NCBI GenBank assembly: GCA_000745135.1
Contig: JQNH01000001.1
Location: 3,767,501 to 3,831,500 of the forward strand
DNA from: Rhizobiales bacterium YIM 77505
GTDB lineage: Bacteria; Pseudomonadota; Alphaproteobacteria; Rhizobiales; Beijerinckiaceae
Reading direction: 5' to 3'
Length of the DNA stretch: 64,000 nucleotides
The notes below the pieces were generated by a model. That model made no database searches, had not been told where the DNA came from, and saw nothing but the letters and a program-made list of their open reading frames with translations. How positions within the stretch are numbered: position 1 is the stretch's first letter; every line of letters starts with the position of its first letter. Positions 36,752 through 44,906 of the stretch are shown here, piece by piece. The translations under genes and the position numbers were made by a program.

Positions 36752-37564
36752 ATGCTCATCGTCTGTCCCTCCTGCGCAAGCGAATACTCGATCGACCCGG
36801 CGCAGATCGGGGCGGAGGGTCGCAAGGTCCGCTGCGCAGCCTGCCGCACCATTTGGCGGGTCGTGCCTGAACCGACACCGGAGCTGCCGCCCGCCGGAGC
36901 GCCGGATGCCGGACTCGACCCGTTCATGACCGCCGAAACGGGCCTCGCCGAGGCTGTGGATGACGGGCCGCCGAGCGTCAGCATGGAGGCGGAACACGCC
37001 CGCGCGGCGTTTGGAGGGGAGACGCCAACCCCGTCCGCGAGGCCAAGGCGGAGGTCCCGCGCCGTCGCGCCGCGCCGCGCTTCAGAAGGCGGTCGGAGGC
37101 GGACAGCCGTCGCCGCCGCCCTTGGCGTGGCGCTGGTGATAGGACTGATCGTCGGCCGGACCCATGTGGTGCGGGCGATGCCCGACACCGCCGCCCTTTA
37201 TGCGGCGCTGAGGCTGCCGGTCAATCTGCGCGGGCTGGAGTTCCGGAATGTGCGGTCGCAGCTTGCGACAGGAGGTTCCGCGCCGCTCCTCGCGATCGAG
37301 GGCGCGATCGTCAATGTCACCGGCGAGGACATCCCGGTGCCGCCGCTTGCCTTCACGATCCGCAATGACAACGGCCAGGCCCTCTATACCTGGAGGGACG
37401 AGCCGCCCCGTGCGACGCTGGCGCCCGGCGAGACCGTCTCCTTCCGAGCCCGCCTGGCCTCGCCCCCGAGCGACGGGCGCGACGTCCTCGTTCGCTTCGT
37501 GCCGCCTGACCAGCCCTTGGACTTGCCTCAGCAAGGGAGCCTCGCGCCTCGAACCGGCGCCTAG
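36752..37564 (+). CDS. MJ0042-type zinc-ribbon / DUF3426 membrane protein
   Basis: The 270-residue protein starts with a Cys4 zinc ribbon (IVCPSCASEYSIDPAQI, then VRCAACRTIWRV), a variable acidic/proline linker, a transmembrane helix (about 125-145) and a C-terminal DUF3426-like beta domain (EFRNVRSQLATGG, DEPPRATLAPGETVSFRARL). Family members are widespread next to ftsE in Alphaproteobacteria; role unknown. ATG 36752 is preferred over GTG 36740. It converges with actR, with a 4-bp stop overlap. Confidence 0.88.
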   Translation: MLIVCPSCASEYSIDPAQIGAEGRKVRCAACRTIWRVVPEPTPELPPAGAPDAGLDPFMTAETGLAEAVDDGPPSVSMEAEHARAAFGGETPTPSARPRRRSRAVAPRRASEGGRRRTAVAAALGVALVIGLIVGRTHVVRAMPDTAALYAALRLPVNLRGLEFRNVRSQLATGGSAPLLAIEGAIVNVTGEDIPVPPLAFTIRNDNGQALYTWRDEPPRATLAPGETVSFRARLASPPSDGRDVLVRFVPPDQPLDLPQQGSLAPRTGA

Positions 37565-38118
37565 CGGGGGGCGCGCTTGGCGAGAATGCGCTGGAGCGTG
37601 CGCCGATGCATGTTGAGGCGCCGGGCCGTCTCGGACACGTTGCGCCCGCAAAGCTCGTAGACGCGCTGGATATGTTCCCAGCGCACCCGATCGGCCGACA
37701 TCGGGTTTTCGGGCGGCTTCGCCCGCTCGCCGGGCTGGGCCATGAGGGCGGCGTGGATCTCGTCCGCGTCGGCAGGTTTGGCCAGGTAGTCGAAGGCGCC
37801 GAGCTTCACGGCAGTCACGGCGGTGGCGATGTTCCCGTAGCCCGTGAGAACCACGCCGCGCGCATCCGGGCGGCGCTCCTTCAAGCGTGCGATGACGTCA
37901 AGTCCGTTGCCATCGGACAGACGCATGTCGATGACGGCGAAGGCCGGCGCCCTGTTGTCGATCGCCGCAAGGCCGTCGGCCACCGTCTCGGCCACCTCCA
38001 CCTGATACCCTCGTCCTTCCATCGCCCGGGCCAAGCGGGTGAGGAACGGTTTGTCGTCGTCCACGATCAGGAGGCTCTTGTCGGCTCGCGCCTCGAACGG
38101 CGACTGCGCGTCGGCCAT
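37561..38118 (-). CDS. actR: Redox response regulator ActR/RegA
   Basis: The 185-residue regulator has a receiver domain (phosphorylation Asp64 in AVIDMRLSDGNGLD; SLLIVDDDKPF acidic pocket; Lys in FDYLAKPADAD) and a Fis-type helix-turn-helix at the C-terminus (WEHIQRVYELCGRNVSETARRLNMHRRTLQRILAKRAPR), the near-invariant RegA DNA-binding end. It responds to the quinone-sensing kinase ActS (next gene upstream) and controls respiration, nitrogen and carbon metabolism. Start ATG 38118 fits the ~184-residue family. The actS stop is 47 bp upstream. Confidence 0.95.
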   Translation of the reverse strand: MADAQSPFEARADKSLLIVDDDKPFLTRLARAMEGRGYQVEVAETVADGLAAIDNRAPAFAVIDMRLSDGNGLDVIARLKERRPDARGVVLTGYGNIATAVTAVKLGAFDYLAKPADADEIHAALMAQPGERAKPPENPMSADRVRWEHIQRVYELCGRNVSETARRLNMHRRTLQRILAKRAPR

Positions 38119-38165
38119 GATCGTTTCTCCTTGCGCCATCAGACGCTCCCTCGCACTCCCTCGCA

Positions 38166-39551
38166 TCAACTCCGTATATAGGAAGCCGCGTCCGAATGTT
38201 CAGGGTGAGCTTCCTCCTGGGGGGAGGCGTCGCGGGCCATGCGCACGGCTCCCGGTTCGAAGCTGCCGCGGGGCCAGACGATCTGGACGATGGCGCCCGT
38301 GGCTGGCGGCGGTGCGTTGCGCAGCGTGAGCTGTGCCCCGGAACGCTCGATCAAGGTCTTGGCGATGAACAATCCGAGTCCTAGCCCCCCGGCCGCCGTC
38401 GGATCGTCGCGATTGTCCGCGCCGCGCGTCGTGACATATGGCTCGCCGGCCCGAAGCAAGATTTCGGGTGCGAAGCCGGGGCCATCGTCACGGATTTCGA
38501 TTTCCACCTGCTCGCCGTTCCAGCGTGCTTCGGCAACGACACGGCTCGCGGCAAAGTCGGCGGCGTTGTCGATGATGTTGGACAGGCCGTAAAGCACCCC
38601 CGGGTTGCGCCGGCAGGCGGGTTCCGGCCCGACTCCGCTCGCCTTCACCGTGATCTCGACCCCGAGCCCCCGCTGCGGCTCCACCGCCTCCTCGAGGAGA
38701 TGGGTCACGGTCATGGTCTCGAGAAAGCCGGGCTGCTCCTGATCGAGAGAGGTGAGCTTCGAAAGGATGCCGCGGCAGCGCTCCACCTGCTCGCGCAGGA
38801 GGGCCACGTCGTCCGCGATGGGGCTTCCCTTCGGAAGGGCATGGTCGAGCTCCTTCGCCACGAGCGCAATGGTGGCAAGGGGGGTGCCGAGTTCATGAGC
38901 CGCAGCGGCGGCAAGGCCGTCGAGCTGGGAGAGATGCTGCTCTCGGGCCAGGACGAGTTCGGTCGCGGACAGGGCCTGCGCGAGCTGGCGCGCCTCCTCT
39001 GCCACCCGCCACGCATAGACCCCGGTGAAGGCGACCCCGAGCAGGATCGCCGTCCACACCCCGCTCACATAAAGAAAGGGAAGCTGGAGTTCCTGGCCTG
39101 CGGCCCAGGGGAGAGGACGGTGGGCGATCGCCAGGATGGAGGCGGCGCCCACCGCAAGGCATCCAAGGCCGAGGGTGCGCTCGGGCGGCAGGGCCGTCGC
39201 CGAGATCAGCACGGGTGCGAGGAACAGCATCGAGAACGGGTTCTGCAGGCCGCCGGTGAGGTAGAGGAGGGCGGCGAGCTGCAGGATGTCGAAGCCCAGG
39301 AGCAAGGTCGCTGCGTTGTCGCTGAGCCGGAAGCTAGCCGGATAAAAGATCCGCAAGGCCAGGTTGAGCCATGCGGAGGCTGCAATCACCAAGAAGCAAA
39401 GCCCGAAGGGCAGCGGAAATCCGAAACCCAGATGCACGACCGCAACCGCCGTGCTCTGCCCGATCACGGCAAGCCACCGAAGCCGCACCAGCGTGTCGAG
39501 CCTCAGTCGACGGGCGTCTCGCCCAAAAGCGCGCAAATCCGAGTTCAGCAT
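38166..39551 (-). CDS. actS: Redox sensor histidine kinase ActS/RegB
   Basis: The 461-residue kinase has six N-terminal helices with the quinone-binding heptad GGLQNPF (in YLTGGLQNPFSMLF), then a HisKA domain with His219 in AAAAAHELGTPLATIALV, and the redox-active Cys259 in EQVERCRGILSK, equivalent to Cys265 of RegB. The ATPase motifs NIIDNAADF, RDDGPGFA and GGLGLGLFIAKTLIERSG complete it. It phosphorylates ActR under reducing conditions. ATG 39551 gives the proper start; the 39552-39621 gap is shared with the divergent ABC transporter. Confidence 0.94.
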   Translation of the reverse strand: MLNSDLRAFGRDARRLRLDTLVRLRWLAVIGQSTAVAVVHLGFGFPLPFGLCFLVIAASAWLNLALRIFYPASFRLSDNAATLLLGFDILQLAALLYLTGGLQNPFSMLFLAPVLISATALPPERTLGLGCLAVGAASILAIAHRPLPWAAGQELQLPFLYVSGVWTAILLGVAFTGVYAWRVAEEARQLAQALSATELVLAREQHLSQLDGLAAAAAHELGTPLATIALVAKELDHALPKGSPIADDVALLREQVERCRGILSKLTSLDQEQPGFLETMTVTHLLEEAVEPQRGLGVEITVKASGVGPEPACRRNPGVLYGLSNIIDNAADFAASRVVAEARWNGEQVEIEIRDDGPGFAPEILLRAGEPYVTTRGADNRDDPTAAGGLGLGLFIAKTLIERSGAQLTLRNAPPPATGAIVQIVWPRGSFEPGAVRMARDASPQEEAHPEHSDAASYIRS

Positions 39552-39621
39552 AGCCGCCAGGATAGGACGCGCCACAACGTCCTCCAACGCCCTGCGATTG
39601 GCAACGGCACCCACCACCGCT

Positions 39622-40425
39622 ATGTCAACGCCCGCCCTGCCGGTTCGTCCCATGCGCCCTGCCGATCCATCGAGCTCCACCCCGGCGATCGCGGTCCGCG
39701 ATCTTCGCAAGGAGTACCGCGGCGGCACTGCCGTCGATGGCATAAGCTTCGAGGTATCTCCCGGCGCGGTGGTGGGGCTGCTGGGCGGGAACGGTGCTGG
39801 CAAAACCACCACCATCGCCATGATCATGGGCCTCGTCTTGCCGACGGCCGGTGAGGTGCGGGTTTTCGGGGTCGACATGGCCCGGGACCGGGCGAAGATC
39901 CTGCACCGGATGAACTTCGAGAGCCCCTATGTGGACATGCCGCATCGGCTCACGGTGCGCCAGAACCTGACCGTGTTCGGCCGGCTTTACGGGGTTGCGG
40001 ACCTCAGGGGCCGCATCGCGGAGCTGGCTTGCGAGCTTGCACTCGAGCCGCTGCTCGACCGCCCTTCCGGGCAGCTCTCGGCGGGTCAGAAAACCCGCGT
40101 CGCCCTGGCCAAGGCCCTCATCAACGCCCCCGACCTCCTGTTGCTCGACGAGCCCACCGCTTCCCTCGACCCGGACACGGCCGATTGGATCCGCTCCCAC
40201 CTCGAGCGTTACCGGGCCGAGCGCGGCGCCGCCATCCTGCTCGCCTCCCACAACATGGCTGAGGTCGAGCGCTTGTGCGACGAGGTCATCATGATGAAGG
40301 CGGGCCGCATCGTCGACCGGGGCACGCCGGCAGCGCTCCTCGCCCGCTATGGGCGCGACAACCTCGAGGAGGTCTTTCTCGACCTCGCCCGCGGCCGCGG
40401 TCGAGCGGCGGAGCTCGCCCCGTGA
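39622..40425 (+). CDS. ABC-2 type exporter, ATP-binding subunit
   Basis: The 267-residue ATPase has Walker A GGNGAGKTTTIAM, signature LSAGQKTRVALAKAL and Walker B LLLLDEPTASLD. The fold matches the CcmA/NodI group of ABC-2 drug, polysaccharide or lipid exporters. It overlaps the permease start in a GTGA. Substrate unknown. ATG 39622 is likely; MRPADPS at 39652 is an alternative. Confidence 0.92.
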   Translation: MSTPALPVRPMRPADPSSSTPAIAVRDLRKEYRGGTAVDGISFEVSPGAVVGLLGGNGAGKTTTIAMIMGLVLPTAGEVRVFGVDMARDRAKILHRMNFESPYVDMPHRLTVRQNLTVFGRLYGVADLRGRIAELACELALEPLLDRPSGQLSAGQKTRVALAKALINAPDLLLLDEPTASLDPDTADWIRSHLERYRAERGAAILLASHNMAEVERLCDEVIMMKAGRIVDRGTPAALLARYGRDNLEEVFLDLARGRGRAAELAP

Positions 40426-41240
40426 GCCGGGCCTCTTCCCGCCCGTCCTTCTCGCCCTCTCGGGTGTCGGCCCTGTGTCTGCGCTATCTCTACCTCCTGC
40501 GCTCGTCCTGGCCGCGGCTCCTCGAACTCGTCTACTGGCCGGCCGTGCAGATGATCACCTGGGGCTTCGTACAGCTCTATGTGCGCGAGACCTCGAACGT
40601 CGTGGCGCTCGGGGCCGGGACTTTCATCGGCGCCGTGCTGCTGTGGGACATTCTGTTCCGCGGCCAGCTCGGCTTCTCCGTCTCCTTCCTCGAGGAGATG
40701 TGGGCCCGCAATCTCGGCAACCTGCTCATGAGTCCGCTGCGCCCGGCCGAGTTCGTCACGGCGCTGATGGTCATGAGCCTCGTCCGGCTCGCCATCGGCA
40801 TCGGCCCGGTGACGCTGCTCGCCATCGCCTTCTTCGGCTTCAATCTGTGGGCGCTCGGCGTCGCGCTCGCCGCCTTCTTCGTCAACCTCATCCTCACGAG
40901 CTGGTCGGTGGGGCTCGTCGTCTCGGGGCTTGTCCTCAGACATGGCCTCGGCGCCGAGAGCCTGGCCTGGACGATCATGTTCGTGATGCTGCCCCTGGCC
41001 TGCGTCTACTATCCGGTCGCCGTCCTGCCCGGTTGGCTGCAGGTCGTCGCTTGGGCCTTGCCTCCCACCTATGTGTTCGAAGGGATGCGGGCCCTCCTCA
41101 TCGAGCAGAGCTTCCGCGCCGATCTGATGGCGGTCTCTTTGGCCCTGAACGTCGCCTATCTCGCCGCCTCGGTGGCGGTCTTCCTGTGGCTCATGCGCGA
41201 GGCGCGCAAGGCCGGCAGCCTCCTCCAAGCCGGCGAGTAG
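40422..41240 (+). CDS. ABC-2 type exporter, permease subunit
   Basis: The 272-residue membrane protein has six helices in the ABC-2 pattern: LVYWPAVQMITWGFVQLYV near the start, a central WARNLGNLLMSPLRPAEFVTALM amphipathic stretch and the C-terminal PPTYVFEGMRALLIEQ. It begins at GTG 40422 overlapping the ATPase stop, so it is its partner. Together they form a two-gene exporter with no visible linked cargo gene. Confidence 0.92.
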   Translation: MSRASSRPSFSPSRVSALCLRYLYLLRSSWPRLLELVYWPAVQMITWGFVQLYVRETSNVVALGAGTFIGAVLLWDILFRGQLGFSVSFLEEMWARNLGNLLMSPLRPAEFVTALMVMSLVRLAIGIGPVTLLAIAFFGFNLWALGVALAAFFVNLILTSWSVGLVVSGLVLRHGLGAESLAWTIMFVMLPLACVYYPVAVLPGWLQVVAWALPPTYVFEGMRALLIEQSFRADLMAVSLALNVAYLAASVAVFLWLMREARKAGSLLQAGE

Positions 41241-41420
41241 GCCTAACCCCAAGGGCGGGCCGGCGGGCCGCGTCAAAAATGGCACAGTCGGGAGCGTTAA
41301 CGATTTGTAAACGCCTTGCAGCGTTGAATTGCCAGAATGGAACTTTAGGTTCGCGCGTCCGGTTACGATACGGCCCGGCTTCGCGCAGGCGAGGAAGGGC
41401 TCCCTCAGGGGGGTTAAGGC

Positions 41421-42698
41421 ATGGACCTCGCCTACTACTGGTACGAAGCCGCGCATTTGATGCTGAGTCCGGCCCGCGCTGCCTCGGATGCCACGCGGCT
41501 GCTTTTCAGCAATCCCATCAACCCGCTCACCCACACGGCCTATGGGCGGACCGTCTCGGCAGCGTGCGAGCTCTTCGAGCGCACGACCCGCCGCTACGGC
41601 AAGCCGGAGTTCGGCCTTAGCTCGACCGTGGTGGGCGGGGAACGGGTCGCCGTGACCGAGCGGGTGGTCTGGGAACGGCCCTTCTGCCGGGTTCTGTCCT
41701 TTGACCGCGCCATCCCGAGCGCCCATGGCGCCGACCCCAAGGTTCTGATGGTCGCGCCCATGTCCGGCCATTTCGCGACCCTCCTGCGGGGCACGGTCGA
41801 GACCTTCCTGCCGGCGCACCAGGTCTTCATCACCGATTGGACCGACGCCCGCATGGTGCCGCTCGCGGCCGGGCGCTTCGACCTCGATGATTACATCGAC
41901 TACCTGATCTCCATCTTCCGGGCGCTCGGGCCGGATCTCCATGTGATGGCGGTCTGTCAGCCGTCCGTCCCGGTGATCGCGGCCATTGCCCGCATGGAGG
42001 CCGAGGACGATCCCTTCACGCCGCGCAGCATGACCCTCATGGGCGGGCCCATCGACACCCGCCGCTCGCCGACCGCGGTCAACCGGCTCGCCGAGGAGCG
42101 CGGCAGCGATTGGTTCCGGCGCAACTGCATCGTCAAGGTTCCGCCCACGTATCCCGGATTCTGGCGAGACGTCTATCCAGGTTTCCTCCAGCTTTCTGGC
42201 TTCATGGCCATGAACATGGACCGGCACCTCACGGCGCATTGGGACATGTTCAAGCATCTCGTTCGAGGCGACGGTGATTCGGCCGAGAAGCACCGGGAAT
42301 TCTACGACGAATATCTGGCGGTCATGGATCTGACGGCCGAATTCTACCTTCAGACGGTCGACAAGGTCTTCGTCCGGCACGAGCTGCCTCGGGGCGAAAT
42401 GATGCACCGGGACAAGCCGGTGGACCTGGCGGCCATCCGCCGCTGCGCCATCATGGCGGTGGAGGGCGAGAAGGACGACATCTCGGGGGTGGGGCAGACG
42501 CTGGCCGCCCTGCAGTTGACGCCGAACCTGCCGGCCGAGAAGAAGGCCTACCACCTGCAGCTCGGCGTCGGCCATTACGGGGTGTTCAACGGCTCCCGCT
42601 TCAGGGCCGAGATCGCGCCCCGGATCGCCGATTTCGTCCGCAGCCAGGACGCCGCCGCACGCGCAGGCGCCCCGAAGCTCAGAAAAGTCGTCGGGTAA
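41421..42698 (+). CDS. phaZ: Intracellular poly(3-hydroxybutyrate) depolymerase
   Basis: The 425-residue enzyme degrades native PHB granules. It has the PhaZ-type lipase-box-like motif VMAVCQPSVPVIAAIA, where Cys179 replaces the Ser of extracellular enzymes, plus the C-terminal HYGVFNGSRFR with the catalytic His. The opening DLAYYWYEAAHLMLSPARAA is characteristic. It would release 3-hydroxybutyryl units for the ethylmalonyl-CoA pathway enzymes located 8-13 kb downstream. The 180-bp gap upstream must hold its promoter; no polymerase or phasin gene is here. Confidence 0.93.
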   Translation: MDLAYYWYEAAHLMLSPARAASDATRLLFSNPINPLTHTAYGRTVSAACELFERTTRRYGKPEFGLSSTVVGGERVAVTERVVWERPFCRVLSFDRAIPSAHGADPKVLMVAPMSGHFATLLRGTVETFLPAHQVFITDWTDARMVPLAAGRFDLDDYIDYLISIFRALGPDLHVMAVCQPSVPVIAAIARMEAEDDPFTPRSMTLMGGPIDTRRSPTAVNRLAEERGSDWFRRNCIVKVPPTYPGFWRDVYPGFLQLSGFMAMNMDRHLTAHWDMFKHLVRGDGDSAEKHREFYDEYLAVMDLTAEFYLQTVDKVFVRHELPRGEMMHRDKPVDLAAIRRCAIMAVEGEKDDISGVGQTLAALQLTPNLPAEKKAYHLQLGVGHYGVFNGSRFRAEIAPRIADFVRSQDAAARAGAPKLRKVVG

Positions 42699-42806
42699 GC
42701 AACGCGCAAGGGGACGAACCGGTATCGGTAAGCACAATTCAAAAAGCGCGCAAGATGACATCGCGCGCCGCTGACAAGCTTCGATGTCGGCGGCAAGATC
42801 AGGCGC

Positions 42807-43547
42807 ATGGGATTCGCCCTCTTCCGCCGCTCCCCCGATCCGGCTCATCTCGACGTCCGTCACGCCGGCCAGCGTTTCAAGGTCGCGCTCCGGCGGCGCA
42901 ACACCGCCCGGCGCATCACCTTGCGCGTGTCGAGCGCCACCGGCGAGATCGTGCTCACCCTGCCGCTGCGCACCGACCTCGAAACCGCCAAGCAATTCGT
43001 CGACGCCCATGGCAGCTGGATCGCCGCGCGCTTGGCGCGCGTCCCGCAGCGGATCGCCTTCGAAGACGGCTCGATCATTCCCTTTCGCGGCGTTCCGCAT
43101 CGCATCGTCCACTGGTCCTCTGTGCGCGGCGTCACCGCCGCGACGCAGGATCCCCACGGGGCGCCGGTCATTGCCGTGAGCGGCGAGGCGGCCCATGTGG
43201 CCCGGCGGGTGCGGGAATTCCTGGAGCGGGAGGCGCGGCGGGATCTCGCCGAGGCGGTCCTGCGCTATACGGCGGTGCTCGGGGTGCCGGCCCGGCGCTT
43301 GACGGTGCGTGACACCAAGAGCCGCTGGGGTTCCTGCTCCGCCAAGGGGTGCTTGAGCTTCTCCTGGCGGCTGATCCTCGCGCCGCCCTTCGTCCTCGAC
43401 TATCTTGCCGCTCACGAGGTCGCGCATCTCAAGGAAATGAACCATTCCCACCGCTTCTGGCGGCTCGTGCACAGCCTCTGTCCCCGCACGGAGGAGGCGG
43501 AGCGCTGGCTTAAGCGCTACGGGACCGAGCTGCACCGGTTCGGATAG
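42807..43547 (+). CDS. YgjP-like zinc metallopeptidase (DUF45, M48-type)
   Basis: The 246-residue protein has a zinc-binding HEVAH motif (His203, Glu204, His207) with the third ligand in NHSHRFW, preceded by RDTKSRWGSCSAKGCLSFSWRLI, the hallmark of the YgjP/WLM group. No signal peptide or transmembrane helix, so it is cytosolic. The substrate of YgjP-like proteins is unknown. Start ATG 42807. It follows phaZ by 108 bp and has the MFS gene next on the same strand. Confidence 0.9.
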   Translation: MGFALFRRSPDPAHLDVRHAGQRFKVALRRRNTARRITLRVSSATGEIVLTLPLRTDLETAKQFVDAHGSWIAARLARVPQRIAFEDGSIIPFRGVPHRIVHWSSVRGVTAATQDPHGAPVIAVSGEAAHVARRVREFLEREARRDLAEAVLRYTAVLGVPARRLTVRDTKSRWGSCSAKGCLSFSWRLILAPPFVLDYLAAHEVAHLKEMNHSHRFWRLVHSLCPRTEEAERWLKRYGTELHRFG

Positions 43548-43560
43548 CTCCGCCTGCCCA

Positions 43561-43603
43561 TCCTCCCTGAGGGAAGGGTCGAGCCCACGGAGCGGAGCGG
43601 GCG
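43561..43603. repeat. Short palindromic repeat (family B)
   Basis: TCCTCCCTGAGGGAAGGGTCGAGC followed by a GC-rich tail (CGGAGCGGGCGG). Same layout as the repeat at 56328: inverted CCTCCC/GGGA core, then GTCGAG and a second GCGGGC block. Lies in the gap before the MFS gene. Confidence 0.55.
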
Positions 43604-43718
43604 GCTGACGCCAACCGAGTCCGTCTGGCGCGCCGCCCCTCCGACCTTCGCGTCGCTCGTGACTTTCGGACCTGTTGCCCCTAGCAGAGGGCATCGCTCC
43701 TCCTGCCGCCCGTCGCCG

Positions 43719-44906
43719 ATGACCCTCAAGCCCGACACGCTCGCCATGACGGCGGTCCTGGCGCTGCTCGCAGCCCTCGGGCCTCTGTCGACCGACATGT
43801 ATCTGCCTTCGCTCCCGGCGATCGGGCGGGAGCTTGATGCCACGACGGCGGAGGTGCAGCTCACCCTCTCGGCCTTTCTCCTCGGCTTTGCCGTCGGGCA
43901 GTTCGTCTATGGCCCGATCGCCGACGGGATGGGACGAAGGCCGGTGCTCCTCGCCGGCCTTTCCGTCTTCACCCTGGCGAGCATCGCCTGCACCCTGGCC
44001 CCGGGCATCGAGGCCCTCACCGCCGCGCGCTTCGCCCAGGCTCTCGGGGCAGCGGGGCCGATCGTGCTTGCCCGCACCATCGTGCGCGATCTTTACGAGG
44101 GCTCCCGGGCCGGGCGGGAGCTTTCGCGGATGGGCGCCATCATGGGGATCGTGCCCGCCCTGGCACCTATCTTGGGCGGGCTCCTCCAGGAACTCTTCGG
44201 GTGGCGCTCGACCTTCGCGGCCACCGTGCTGTTCGGCCTTCTCTTGAGCGGAGCAGTCGCCCTTACCATGCCGGAAACCCTGCCGCAGCGCGGCGGGACC
44301 TTGTCGTTCAGCACCATTCTGCGGAGCTTCGGCATCCTCCTGAAGCATCCCGCCTATCGGGCCTATGTGGGGCTTGCGGGGCTCACCTATGGCGGGCTGT
44401 TCGCCTTCATCTCCGGCTCGTCCTTCGTGCTGCAGGGCGTCTTTGGGCTGAGCGAGCTCGCCTTCGCCTTCTCCTTCGCGTTCGTGGTCCTTGGCTATAT
44501 TTCGGGGACGCTGATCGCCCAGCGTCTCGTCGGCATAAGGGGGCTCGACGGCACGATCCGGATCGGGGTGACGCTTCTCGCCCTCGGGGGGCTTGCCATG
44601 CTCGGCGCTGTCCTCGCGCAGCTGCCCTCGCCCCTTGCCGTCATTGTCCCGATGGCGGTCTACACCGCCGGCGTGGGCATGACGCTGCCAAGTTCGCAAG
44701 CCTCGGCGATGACTCCCTTCCCGGAGCGGGCGGGCGCCGCGTCCTCGCTTCTCGGGATCTTTCAGATGAGCTTCGCGGCGCTCCTCGGCATCGGCCTTGG
44801 GCACGCGCTCGGCGATGCCGCTTGGCCGCTGGCGCTTGCGGTCGCGCTCACGGGATCCTTCGCCTTCGTCCTGTTCGCTGCTTCGCGGCGCGTCCGGGCG
44901 CCTTAG
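43719..44906 (+). CDS. Bcr/CflA-type MFS drug-efflux pump
   Basis: The 395-residue transporter has twelve hydrophobic segments. Typical Bcr/CflA motifs are LGPLSTDMYLPSLPAIGREL in the first loop, GFAVGQFVYGPIADGMGRRPVLL (motif A-like) and FQMSFAALLGIGLG near the end. Family members export bicyclomycin, chloramphenicol or sulfonamides. ATG 43719 is preferred to 43659. It converges with mrcA, the stops overlapping by 4 bp. Confidence 0.9.
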   Translation: MTLKPDTLAMTAVLALLAALGPLSTDMYLPSLPAIGRELDATTAEVQLTLSAFLLGFAVGQFVYGPIADGMGRRPVLLAGLSVFTLASIACTLAPGIEALTAARFAQALGAAGPIVLARTIVRDLYEGSRAGRELSRMGAIMGIVPALAPILGGLLQELFGWRSTFAATVLFGLLLSGAVALTMPETLPQRGGTLSFSTILRSFGILLKHPAYRAYVGLAGLTYGGLFAFISGSSFVLQGVFGLSELAFAFSFAFVVLGYISGTLIAQRLVGIRGLDGTIRIGVTLLALGGLAMLGAVLAQLPSPLAVIVPMAVYTAGVGMTLPSSQASAMTPFPERAGAASSLLGIFQMSFAALLGIGLGHALGDAAWPLALAVALTGSFAFVLFAASRRVRAP

